Source: Rathayibacter sp. SD072 (lineage in GTDB: Bacteria; Actinomycetota; Actinomycetes; Actinomycetales; Microbacteriaceae). Taken from it: a DNA stretch of 64,000 nucleotides. The position numbers and the translations under genes are program-made. The notes under the pieces are model-generated. The model was not told the DNA's origin, searched no databases, and saw nothing but the letters and a program-made list of their open reading frames with translations. Location of the stretch: assembly GCF_017355185.1 (NCBI RefSeq), contig NZ_JADILJ010000013.1, positions 1 to 64,000 of the forward strand, written 5' to 3'. How positions within the stretch are numbered: the stretch's first letter is position 1; each line of letters starts with the position of its first letter. Shown piece after piece: positions 28,290 to 35,904 of this stretch.

Positions 28290-29111
28290 TCAGAGCGGGC
28301 GGACGGTGAAGCGGCGCAGTGCGAGCGCCGGGTTCTTCGCCCGGGCGGCGTCGATCCGCTCGCGCGAGAGCCAGGCGACCGCGACGTCCTCGGCCTCGCC
28401 GAGGGTCGCGATCTCGACGCCCATCGGATCGACGACCATGCTGTTGCCGACGCCGATCGGCGGGGTCTGATCGGCCGCGACGAGGTAGATCGTGTTCTCG
28501 AGGGCGCGCGCGGTGACGAGCGTGCGCCAGTGCGCCTCCTTGAGCGGGCCCCTGACCCACTCGGCGGGCGCGGCGACCACATCCGCCCCGGCGTCGACGA
28601 GCCACCGCGTCACCTCCGGGAAGCGGAGGTCGTAGCAGGTCTGCAGCCCGACGACGAGGTCGCCCACCGCGAAGGTCTCGGGCGCGCCGATCTCGCCGGC
28701 GGCGATCCAGTCCGACTCCGTCGACCCGAAGGCGTCGTAGAGGTGGAGCTTGCGGTAGTGCGCGACGAGCCGTCCGTCGGGGTCGACGGCGACGAGCGTG
28801 TTGGCGACGCGGCGGTCGTCGGCGACGGACTCGACCATGCCGGCGACCACGAAGACGTCGAGCTCCCGGGCCAGCGCGCCCAGCCCGTGCACGAACGGCC
28901 CGTCGAGCGGCTCCCCCGCGGCGAGCAGCTCGGGTCCGAGCGGATCCGAGAAGGAGGAGCTGTACTCGGGCAGCACGACGACGCGCGCCCCGCGGTGCAC
29001 GGCCGTCGTGACCAGACGGCGGATGGTGGCGAGGTTCGCGTCGCGGTCGGCGACCGGAGCGAACTGCGCGACGGCGAATCCGATGCCGCCCGCGGCGGGG
29101 CCGGTGCTCAC
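28290..29111 (-). CDS. Carbon-nitrogen hydrolase (nitrilase superfamily, omega-amidase-like)
   Basis: The 273-residue protein has the nitrilase Glu-Lys-Cys triad: Glu in VVVLPEYSSSFSD, Lys in HYRKLHLYDAF and Cys in LQTCYDLRFPEVTRW. The pattern is that of Nit1/Nit2-type amidases, which deaminate dicarboxylic acid monoamides such as those produced by aminotransferases; an aminotransferase gene lies next door, convergent. GTG 29111 starts 2 bp after the upstream stop, so it is cotranscribed with the CHAP-domain gene. Confidence 0.88.
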   Translation of the reverse strand: MSTGPAAGGIGFAVAQFAPVADRDANLATIRRLVTTAVHRGARVVVLPEYSSSFSDPLGPELLAAGEPLDGPFVHGLGALARELDVFVVAGMVESVADDRRVANTLVAVDPDGRLVAHYRKLHLYDAFGSTESDWIAAGEIGAPETFAVGDLVVGLQTCYDLRFPEVTRWLVDAGADVVAAPAEWVRGPLKEAHWRTLVTARALENTIYLVAADQTPPIGVGNSMVVDPMGVEIATLGEAEDVAVAWLSRERIDAARAKNPALALRRFTVRPL

Positions 29112-29113
29112 GC

Positions 29114-30268
29114 TCAACTCGGCGGGTAGAGGAAGAGCGGGACGCTCGAGGCCGGGACCGTGCGCGTGTGGTACGAGTGGTCGTTGCCCCAGTTGTACTC
29201 CTCGAGCGAGACCGTGCCGTCGGAGTTGACCGACTGCACGTACGCGACGTGGTTGCCCGTGAACCAGGCGACGCTGCCGGGCACCGGGGTGCTGCTGGTC
29301 ACCCAGCCGTGCGACGCCCACTGGCCCGCCCAGGCGTAGGCGCTGCCTCCGCCCGGGGTCATGTTTCCCCAGGTCCACTTCCACGGAGCGCCCGTGGACC
29401 CCTGGTCGCGGTTGAGCCGCCACGCGACGAAGTCGACGCACTCGCGGTAGTAGTAGCGCAGCGGCGAGAGTCCGCCGCCCTGGTCGTCCGTGAGCTGATC
29501 GCGCCACGGGTAGTCGTCGCCCTCCTCGCGGGGGGTGACCGAGGTGCTGGAGCCCGGAACGGCCGTGCTCGTGCCGCTCGCGGCGGCCTCCTCGGCCTCC
29601 TGGGCCTGCTGCGCCTCGCGGGCGGCCCGCTCGGCCGCCTCGGCGAGGGCGCGCGCCTGGGCTGCGGCCTCGTCGAGCTGCTGCTGCGTGGGGGCCGTGA
29701 ACGAGTCGCGGATCACCTGCTCCTGCGTCGCGGACGCCGAGACGGTGAGCTTCTGCGTGCCGAGCGCGCGGATGCGGGCGGCGGCCTCGACGGCGGCCTG
29801 GGAGTCGTCGGCGGGATCGAACGAGTAGGCGGGGAGCGCCATGACCGCGACCATGCCCGCGATGGCGGCGACGGCGACGGTGCTGACCGCGCCGCGCAGC
29901 GCCCGGGCGCCGCGACGGCGGACCGGGGGCAGGGACGAGAGGACCGGGGGCACCGACGAGAGGACCGGGGCGGCGGCGGAGGTCGCGGGACGACCGGGAG
30001 CCGCGGGGACGGGAGGCGTCGTCGCGGGGACGGCGTCCGCGGGCACGATCGGCACGGCACCGGTCGTGGCGGAACGGCGGCCGGCGGCGGGACGCGCCGG
30101 TCGGTCGCCGCGGTGGGCGGCGTCGCCCTCGGAGGAGTCCGAGCGGGGCTGCCGGGTTCCCGGTGCGGAGGAGGACTCGGCCTCCCGGCGGCTGCGCCGG
30201 GTCGGGTGGTCGATCGCGCCCGTCCCGTCTCCGGTCGTCGGGGTCTCGTCCACCTGGTCGTCCGTCAC
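29114..30268 (-). CDS. Secreted/anchored CHAP-domain protein (putative peptidoglycan amidase)
   Basis: The 384-residue protein has an Arg/Pro/Ala-rich cytoplasmic region of about 130 residues, a membrane helix (VSTVAVAAIAGMVAVMALP, residues about 138-156), an Ala/Glu/Gln-rich coiled-coil-like stretch at about 205-245, and a C-terminal CHAP domain. The CHAP Cys is in YYYRECVDFVAWRLN and the His in GNHVAYVQSV. CHAP enzymes cleave peptidoglycan amide bonds. The start is GTG 30268; the upstream frame is a shadow of the MFS gene. Confidence 0.85.
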   Translation of the reverse strand: MTDDQVDETPTTGDGTGAIDHPTRRSRREAESSSAPGTRQPRSDSSEGDAAHRGDRPARPAAGRRSATTGAVPIVPADAVPATTPPVPAAPGRPATSAAAPVLSSVPPVLSSLPPVRRRGARALRGAVSTVAVAAIAGMVAVMALPAYSFDPADDSQAAVEAAARIRALGTQKLTVSASATQEQVIRDSFTAPTQQQLDEAAAQARALAEAAERAAREAQQAQEAEEAAASGTSTAVPGSSTSVTPREEGDDYPWRDQLTDDQGGGLSPLRYYYRECVDFVAWRLNRDQGSTGAPWKWTWGNMTPGGGSAYAWAGQWASHGWVTSSTPVPGSVAWFTGNHVAYVQSVNSDGTVSLEEYNWGNDHSYHTRTVPASSVPLFLYPPS

Positions 30269-30336
30269 TCCGTCACCCTTTTCATCCCGGACGAGGATAC
30301 CCCGGGGGCACCGTCGTCGCACCGTCCGGCGCGCCC

Positions 30337-31599
30337 TCACGACGTGCGCAGCGGGTGCGCCAGCTCGTCCGGTCCGAGGCGGGCGAGCAGGAGCGTGACG
30401 ACCGCGGAGAGGGCCGCGAGGACTCCCACCACGGCGAACGTCCGACCGATGCCGACCGACTCGCCCACCGGGCCCGCGACGGCCATCGAGACCGGCATCA
30501 GCGCCAGCGAGACGAAGAAGTCCAGGCTCGAGACCCGGCCCAGCAGAGCCGGCGGCACCCGCTGCTGCAGCAGCGTGCCCCACAGCACCTGCGCGGCCGA
30601 CCCGGTCACCCCGTCGAGGAACAGGATCGCCGCGATCATCCAGAGCCGGTCGACGAGGCCGAGGAGCGCGAACGGCAGCGTGCCCAGGCCCCACAGCAGG
30701 ATCATCGTCGTCAGGTAGCGCCGCGGCACCGGGCGCGAGGAGACGACGAGCGAGCCCACCACGCCGCCTGCTCCGTACGCGGTGAGGGCGAGGGCGTAGC
30801 CTCCGGCTCCCGCACCGGTCTGCTCGCGCACCGCGAAGGGCACGAGCACCTCGATCGGACCGACCACGAGGAACACGAGGACGACGGCGAACAGCAGCGT
30901 CGCCAGGAGCCAGCGCGTCCGCACCATGTAGCCGAACCCCTCGCGCAGGTCGCGGAGTGCGGAGCGCAGCGGGGATCCTCCGGCGGCCGGCGCGCGCTCG
31001 ACGGGCACGGGTCCCATCAGGAGCAGGGCCGCGAGTCCGAGCGCGTACCCCAGCGCCGCGACGGCGAAGGCGGCCGAGGGAGCGGCCACCGCGATGACCG
31101 CCCCCGCGATCGCCGGTCCGGCCGCGCTCTGCGCGATGGGGCGCAGCGCTCCCTCGACGCCGTTCGCGGCGAGCAGCTGATCGGGCGGCAGCAGTCGGGG
31201 CAGGATCGCGGAGTACGCGGGGAAGAAGAACGCCTCGCCCACGCCGAGCACGAACGCGATCGCCGTCAGGTGAGCGACGGTGAGCACGCCGCCCGCCGCC
31301 AGGCCGACCGCTCCGAGCACCACCATGACCCGGGCGGCCTCCACCGCGATCAGCAGCCGGCGCTGGGGCACGCGGTCGGCGGCCACTCCCCCGAGCAGCA
31401 CGGCGAGCACGAGGCCCGAGGCGCTGGCGGCCGCGACCAGCGAGACGTCGCTCGGCCCGCCGCCCAGGGCGATGACCTGCCAGACCAGCCCGACGATCCA
31501 GACACCGCTGGCGACGAGGGACAGCGCGAGCGCACCGGCGAGGAACCGGTAGCGGCGGGTCCGGAAGGGCCGGAGAGCGCGAGGGAGTGCGACGGCCAT
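30337..31599 (-). CDS. MFS transporter (MFS_3/EntS-like)
   Basis: The 420-residue protein has about twelve hydrophobic helices, with loop landmarks LLGGVAADRVPQRRLLIAVEAAR (residues about 65-90), GVGEAFFFPAYSAILPRLL and, in the second half, ALLGRVSSLDFFVSLALMPVS. This pattern fits the MFS_3 group that includes enterobactin exporters and macrolide efflux pumps. The substrate is unknown. ATG 31599 fits the family start. It stands alone, divergent from the VOC gene. Confidence 0.85.
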   Translation of the reverse strand: MAVALPRALRPFRTRRYRFLAGALALSLVASGVWIVGLVWQVIALGGGPSDVSLVAAASASGLVLAVLLGGVAADRVPQRRLLIAVEAARVMVVLGAVGLAAGGVLTVAHLTAIAFVLGVGEAFFFPAYSAILPRLLPPDQLLAANGVEGALRPIAQSAAGPAIAGAVIAVAAPSAAFAVAALGYALGLAALLLMGPVPVERAPAAGGSPLRSALRDLREGFGYMVRTRWLLATLLFAVVLVFLVVGPIEVLVPFAVREQTGAGAGGYALALTAYGAGGVVGSLVVSSRPVPRRYLTTMILLWGLGTLPFALLGLVDRLWMIAAILFLDGVTGSAAQVLWGTLLQQRVPPALLGRVSSLDFFVSLALMPVSMAVAGPVGESVGIGRTFAVVGVLAALSAVVTLLLARLGPDELAHPLRTS

Positions 31600-31719
31600 G
31601 CCGATTCCTCCTCTTCGTCGTCCGGAGCCGCCGGCGGTGGTGACGCGGGCAGCCGATCAGAGTAGCGTCCGAGGCGACGGAGCGGCAACGGAGCCGCTCG
31701 CGGGCGGAAGGGGTGCGCC

Positions 31720-32100
31720 GTGGTCACGAGCGAGCGCGTGTTCAGCGGTTTCAGCGTCGACGACATCGAGGCCGCGCGCGCCTTCTACGGCGGCGCGCTC
31801 GGGTTCGACGTGTCGGTGAACGCGATGGGGATCCTCGAGATCGACCTGCCCGGCGGCGGGCACGCGATCGCCTACCCGAAGCAGGACCACGTCCCCGCGA
31901 CCTTCACGATCCTCAACCTCGCGGTCGACTCGGTGGACGACGCAGTCGCCGAGCTGAACGCCGTGGGAGTGACGACGAAGATCTACGACGACGTCGAGCT
32001 GCCGACGGACGCGAACGGCGTGATGCGCGGCCACGGCCCGGACATCGCCTGGTTCCGCGACCCGGCGGGCAACGTGCTCAGCGTGATCGACGCGGGCTGA
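31720..32100 (+). CDS. VOC superfamily protein (glyoxalase/bleomycin-resistance fold)
   Basis: The 126-residue protein has two beta-alpha-beta-beta-beta halves typical of VOC: SGFSVDDIEAARAFYGGALGFDV at the start, FTILNLAVDSVDDAVAELNAVGV in the middle and WFRDPAGNVLSVID at the end. The metal site, if any, cannot be assigned. GTG 31720 has GGAAGGGG upstream. A strong intrinsic terminator follows its stop, and the genomic island begins just after that terminator. Confidence 0.88.
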   Translation: MVTSERVFSGFSVDDIEAARAFYGGALGFDVSVNAMGILEIDLPGGGHAIAYPKQDHVPATFTILNLAVDSVDDAVAELNAVGVTTKIYDDVELPTDANGVMRGHGPDIAWFRDPAGNVLSVIDAG

Positions 32101-32139
32101 GCGCCGCGCGGCACACGCTCGGGAGCCGTTCGTTAACGA

Positions 32140-32171
32140 CGAAACCCGGCCTCTGACGAGACCGGGTTTCG
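32140..32171 (+). terminator. Intrinsic terminator after the VOC gene
   Basis: A 10-bp perfect stem (CGAAACCCGG / CCGGGTTTCG), extended by CTC/GAG beyond a C-A mismatch, encloses a TGAC loop; the transcript then runs into CTTTCTTGTTG, a U-rich tail. It closes the chromosomal transcript at the left edge of the island. Confidence 0.8.
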
Positions 32172-32250
32172 CTTTCTTGTTGTCCTGGCACGTGCGAAAA
32201 CCAACACCCTTAGCTCTGAGCCACTCGAACCAAGACTCGAAACTACGAGA

Positions 32251-32448
32251 GAGCACAAGCGACAGCGGATCACCGATCGACGTTCCGACCGCATCATTTG
32301 GCTGTATGCCCAGGGCATGAGTACGCGCGAAGTCGCAGCCCAGGCTGCCGTAGCGAAGTCGACGGTGCTACGAGTACTAAGAGACGCCGGCATCGAAATG
32401 AGACCGCGAGGGGGTCGTCGAGATCAAACGCCTCGCACGACCTTGTAG
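32251..32448 (+). pseudogene. Helix-turn-helix remnant (recombinase- or transposase-type)
   Basis: The frame ending at TAG 32446 reads RSDRIIWLYAQGMSTREVAA followed by QAAVAKSTVLRVLRDAGIEM, a clear resolvase-type helix-turn-helix like those at the C-termini of actinobacterial recombinases. No ATG, GTG or TTG precedes the HTH in frame; the only ATG (32317) lies inside it, leaving 43 residues. I read it as a fragment of a lost mobile-element gene at the left island edge. It overlaps the convergent TIR gene by 25 bp. Confidence 0.5.
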
Positions 32449-33368
32449 TTGAACACGATGTGGGCGGCAACAAACGGATCGCCGTTCACCTCCTCCTGGA
32501 TCTCCTCGATCATGACTACGCACAAATTGCCGACTTTATTCATCAGGACTACCGACTGCCCAGTTACCGGACGAGCAACACGGCCAGGTCGGATAAACGA
32601 ACTAATCGTTGCGGGCGTCCAAGATGACGCCGTGATGAGCCCTACTGCTTCGACCGGGTCCCTCATGACGTACACAAGGTTCGGACCACCCGAACTGATA
32701 TACAACTCAAACTTGTACTCGCCAGCGCCAATAGTAAACGTGCTGCTTGGGCTGTCACCATAGATAAACTTCTCGCGTCCACTCAGAGCAGGATTCGCCC
32801 ATGATCCCGGATCACGTAGCCGAGCGATGCGCTCAAGACGGACACTTCGGTCTTTCAACACAGCTAAAGGAACGCTTTCCGACCGATCTGCAGGTAAGCC
32901 TTCTATCCATCGCCACAACTCGTCGATTTGCGCAGCGCCGGGAAAGTTGCCACCTGCGACGTCCGCATTGAAGTTGAAGCCCTTTGGCCGCTCACGCTGT
33001 AACCAGTTGGGCAGCTCGAAAGCGGGATTGCGCACAAAGACCGTCGATAGCCAACCGGAGTCTCTGTCATGAGCCGCTTCCTGAATCCACTTGTTCTCGA
33101 TTCCCACACCGGAGTCAGGCAAATTGTCCGCACGGTCCACGTAGTTCTCGTCCACAATCATCAGTACATGAGCGGTATGTACAGCTTCTCTCATGAACCC
33201 GCTCAGACTGTCTCCATACTCGAGCCGGTCGTCTATCAGCACCGAATATCCAAGCAGCCGAAGCGCGCCGGCTAAGAGACGGACCCATTCCCGGTGACCG
33301 TCCGACGTCCATGCATAGGAGATAAAAAGGTCCGAGGACGCCGGAGGAGTTGTGCGCCCATCGGTCAT
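32424..33368 (-). CDS. TIR/SEFIR-domain protein with C-terminal beta-rich domain
   Basis: The 314-residue protein starts with a TIR-like domain (residues about 12-110): DLFISYAWTSDGHREWV, LGYSVLIDDRLEYGDSL, AHVLMIVDENYVDRAD and GVGIENKW. Glu91 or Glu97 is the candidate catalytic glutamate. The spacing resembles SEFIR domains. Bacterial TIR proteins in defence usually cleave NAD+ or make signalling nucleotides. Residues about 170-314 are beta-strand-like (FTIGAGEYKFELYISSGG and repeated hydrophobic strands) and I recognise no family. Its ATG overlaps the upstream AAA+ stop (ATGA), so it belongs to the five-gene operon. The gene has low GC relative to the chromosome. Confidence 0.78.
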   Translation of the reverse strand: MTDGRTTPPASSDLFISYAWTSDGHREWVRLLAGALRLLGYSVLIDDRLEYGDSLSGFMREAVHTAHVLMIVDENYVDRADNLPDSGVGIENKWIQEAAHDRDSGWLSTVFVRNPAFELPNWLQRERPKGFNFNADVAGGNFPGAAQIDELWRWIEGLPADRSESVPLAVLKDRSVRLERIARLRDPGSWANPALSGREKFIYGDSPSSTFTIGAGEYKFELYISSGGPNLVYVMRDPVEAVGLITASSWTPATISSFIRPGRVARPVTGQSVVLMNKVGNLCVVMIEEIQEEVNGDPFVAAHIVFNYKVVRGV

Positions 33369-34504
33369 TTTGCGTCCTCTGCACTCAGCACGGCTCGCAC
33401 CAGTAGAAGAGAAATAACCTCGTTCACCAGCTTGCCTAGTTTACGGACATTGCCAACTCCGGTTGCCCGAGCGTTTATCAACTCCTTGATCTCCGTAGCG
33501 TCCAGCAAGCTAGCCTCGTCATTCGTGAGCGACTCGAAACGGCTATCCACGAGACGACCCACCACCACTTTGATTTCGTCTGCTGAGAGCGGCGCAAATT
33601 GAATCAGGGCGTCGAAGCGAGAGTACAGCGCATCGCCTAACGAGCTACGAATCTCTTCTTCTGAACCATAGTTCGATGTGCAGATTATGAGAGCTGGACC
33701 AAGACGCGCACGATAGTTCTTATCTTCAAAAACGCCCTCGTCAAAAAATTCGTAGAAAGCGCTATGAAATACTGACGCAGCCTTGTCGAACTCATCAATT
33801 AAGATCACACCAGACCTCCGCTCAAGCAGGTCTCGCGCGAAGGATGCCTCCGAGTGCGCGCCACCAAAGATGTATGACGCAAACTTGTCGCTATGGTACA
33901 TGGAGAATTGTTTGCGGAACAATTGCCCGCCACTAAAGCCGTTTACGAACTGAGCTGTTTCGGTTTTCCCCACCCCTGAAGGCCCGAAGAACATCAAAAC
34001 GACTGGCGTTGTGCGCCGTGAGGTGGTCAACGGATAGAGCGCGGCGAGCATTCGATCTCGCACCGCCTCCTGTCCAACTATGCGGTCCGCAAATCCATCT
34101 CTAAATCGGATAAGCGCTTCGTGCGTTAGCGGTGGGTATTCGTACGTCTTAATCTTTGTGTCGAGCGCACGCTCAAGCTGGGCTTCAATCAGTGCAGGCG
34201 GGTTGTGTAAAACTAGGCGCTCAGGGTTGATTTCCCTCACAAGACCGATGAAGTTTGTCAGAGCATGCTCGTTCAAACTGGCGTAGTCACTCGACATTGC
34301 TACGAGACGTTTGATCCGTGGAGTTGGTAGCTCCTCAGCCTGGCTATCGTGTCCGTCGACGACATGCCGAATACGCCGTCTTCGCTCGTCGAGCTGGCTG
34401 ACCGCGTCGGGCAAGTAAACCTGAGCGCTAGATCCAAGTTTTTCCTCGAACCAAGACAGCGGACCGTAAAAAATAGAAACCTTCGTGTCAGCCCGCATAT
34501 TCAA
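33365..34504 (-). CDS. ClpB-like AAA+ ATPase (DodB-like, Dodola system)
   Basis: The 379-residue protein has an unfamiliar N-terminal region of about 135 residues and one AAA+ domain of the Clp/HslU D2 type: Walker A GPSGVGKT (174-181), Walker B VILIDEFDK (233-241), sensor-1 region IICTSNYGS (273-281), and an arginine-finger candidate in YSRFDALIQFAPLS (Arg296). A ClpB-like AAA+ directly after a DUF6414 gene is the composition of the two-gene Dodola phage-defence system (DodA DUF6414, DodB ClpB-like), from established knowledge. It overlaps the DUF6414 gene by 17 bp and the TIR gene by 4 bp. ATG 34498 is an alternative start. Confidence 0.8.
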   Translation of the reverse strand: MNMRADTKVSIFYGPLSWFEEKLGSSAQVYLPDAVSQLDERRRRIRHVVDGHDSQAEELPTPRIKRLVAMSSDYASLNEHALTNFIGLVREINPERLVLHNPPALIEAQLERALDTKIKTYEYPPLTHEALIRFRDGFADRIVGQEAVRDRMLAALYPLTTSRRTTPVVLMFFGPSGVGKTETAQFVNGFSGGQLFRKQFSMYHSDKFASYIFGGAHSEASFARDLLERRSGVILIDEFDKAASVFHSAFYEFFDEGVFEDKNYRARLGPALIICTSNYGSEEEIRSSLGDALYSRFDALIQFAPLSADEIKVVVGRLVDSRFESLTNDEASLLDATEIKELINARATGVGNVRKLGKLVNEVISLLLVRAVLSAEDAK

Positions 34505-35255
34505 CGCCAGCTAAAATCACGTCGTAGACGTCAAGGAGATCACCAGCCGCTTCGCTTGAGCCGTCGACTATTGCTAAGGCATCGACCGGCGTCACCGACG
34601 GGTTAGGGTTCATCTCAGCGGACATTGTTAAGCTACTCTCCGACGCCCTACCTACACGCACTCCGTCAAAGACGAGGTTCATGCGACCAAGATCTACGAG
34701 TCCGTAATTGTTACGGAAAGCCTCGATGTTGAAACGTAGTACAAGTTTGCTACCGTTGGGTGTTTGGCCGAGCAACTCGTAATATCCCTTGGCCGACAGC
34801 AAGGCTTTATCGAGTTCGGCTAAATTTACGGGGAGCTCATCAATTTTCAGCATTGCCAGGTAGGGTGTAAACATCTTCATGTAAGCAGCCGAGTCGCTCG
34901 GCGCAGATATCGTAAACTTTTCGAGCCGCTCGACACCCTTCAACTCGTGCACCTTACCTAGATAGTCGGTCAAGATTGTGTTCGAGAGGGTCTTGTTGAG
35001 AATGCTACGCCCGAGGGCGGTTGCACTTGCCGCAGCACCCGCTTCGGCTGAACCGCCAAAGAACGGTAGCCAATTGAACTTTGCGGCTGCTTTTGCACCT
35101 GCTTTAGCCTCGACTTCAGCCGTTCTTTCCCTAGCACTCTCCTTCGAGGAGGCCTCTTTTCCACCAGCCGTAATATCCAGTAAGTCCGAAGCCGACTCTT
35201 CATCGAAATAAACAATCTTGACTAGGGGAGCTGCGATTTTGTTCTTTTCTACCAT
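34488..35255 (-). CDS. DUF6414 family protein (DodA-like, Dodola system)
   Basis: The 255-residue protein matches my memory of DUF6414: the opening VKIVYFDEESASDLLDITAGG is followed by a charged Ala/Glu/Lys stretch, a Gly/Ala-rich segment (FFGGSAEAGAAASATALGRS), and a C-terminal alpha/beta part with FTISAPSDSAAYMKMFTPYL and LGRMNLVFDGVRVG. DUF6414 is the first gene of Dodola. Function is unknown. ATG 35255 has GAGG 8 bp upstream and lies 19 bp after the Cap15-like stop; its end overlaps the AAA+ gene by 17 bp. It has no recognisable catalytic motif. Confidence 0.75.
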   Translation of the reverse strand: MVEKNKIAAPLVKIVYFDEESASDLLDITAGGKEASSKESARERTAEVEAKAGAKAAAKFNWLPFFGGSAEAGAAASATALGRSILNKTLSNTILTDYLGKVHELKGVERLEKFTISAPSDSAAYMKMFTPYLAMLKIDELPVNLAELDKALLSAKGYYELLGQTPNGSKLVLRFNIEAFRNNYGLVDLGRMNLVFDGVRVGRASESSLTMSAEMNPNPSVTPVDALAIVDGSSEAAGDLLDVYDVILAGVEYAG

Positions 35256-35274
35256 CTTCTATACCTCGAATTAC

Positions 35275-35904
35275 TTATCTACTTGCCGAAAAGAGTTCCA
35301 CGCCTTCCTCGAAGTCCTCGGCATGCGTCGCCTTGCGCCTCTGAAGGGACAGTTTTCCTTTGGAATCCCTGTCCGTCCAATAGCTCCCGACTATTCGCTT
35401 GGCCGGGCTGCCGACCACAGCAAGCACTCCCGATCCGTGATGGATTGGGCTTCTTTCCCGAAGACCCATGTCAGGCTCATTCGTATAGAGATAGTGCAGC
35501 AACCAGGATCCGTCCTCACGAACTAATCTTGCAATTGAGGACTTGGACTTTGATTCGTTCGAGATCAGAGCGACAGTTGCGCTCGTACTGGTTTGTTTGA
35601 TTACAACATAGACAGTCTTGGGGTCAGGTGACTCACCGGTCATGGGGTCGATCCAAAGCGATTCGAGCGTTGCCTCCCAAGTGCCATCGATGTTCCGAGA
35701 AACGCCGGGTATCGCTTGCGCCAATTTGAGCTTCCACGCCCATCGGTCCCACACAAATAACAAAACTGAGCAAACAAGCACAGCAATAGAGAAGAACTGA
35801 AGGAAAGAAGGCTCGAATTTTCCCGTTGTAACCCAGACGGCAGCAACGAAGACGGTGGAGACTATGATAATGATGACACGGAGAAGAATCCCATTCACCA
35901 TCAT
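35275..35904 (-). CDS. cap15: Cap15-like CBASS effector (two TM helices plus beta-rich sensor)
   Basis: The 209-residue protein has two N-terminal membrane helices (residues about 5-24 and 33-52), then a beta-rich domain beginning with NIDGTWEATL (72-81), the GTW signature of the SMODS-associated 2TM beta-strand-rich effector family. In known Cap15 proteins the beta-barrel binds a cyclic oligonucleotide, and the helices oligomerise to disrupt the inner membrane. ATG 35904 overlaps the CD-NTase stop (ATGATGG), so the pair is translationally coupled, the normal CD-NTase-effector arrangement. A second ATG at 35901 is possible. Confidence 0.82.
   Translation of the reverse strand: MMVNGILLRVIIIIVSTVFVAAVWVTTGKFEPSFLQFFSIAVLVCSVLLFVWDRWAWKLKLAQAIPGVSRNIDGTWEATLESLWIDPMTGESPDPKTVYVVIKQTSTSATVALISNESKSKSSIARLVREDGSWLLHYLYTNEPDMGLRERSPIHHGSGVLAVVGSPAKRIVGSYWTDRDSKGKLSLQRRKATHAEDFEEGVELFSASR

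Noticed and set aside
32393-32440. A terminator hairpin after the TIR gene
   Set aside because: Only a four-base stem (GACC/GGTC) is visible, without a U-tract.
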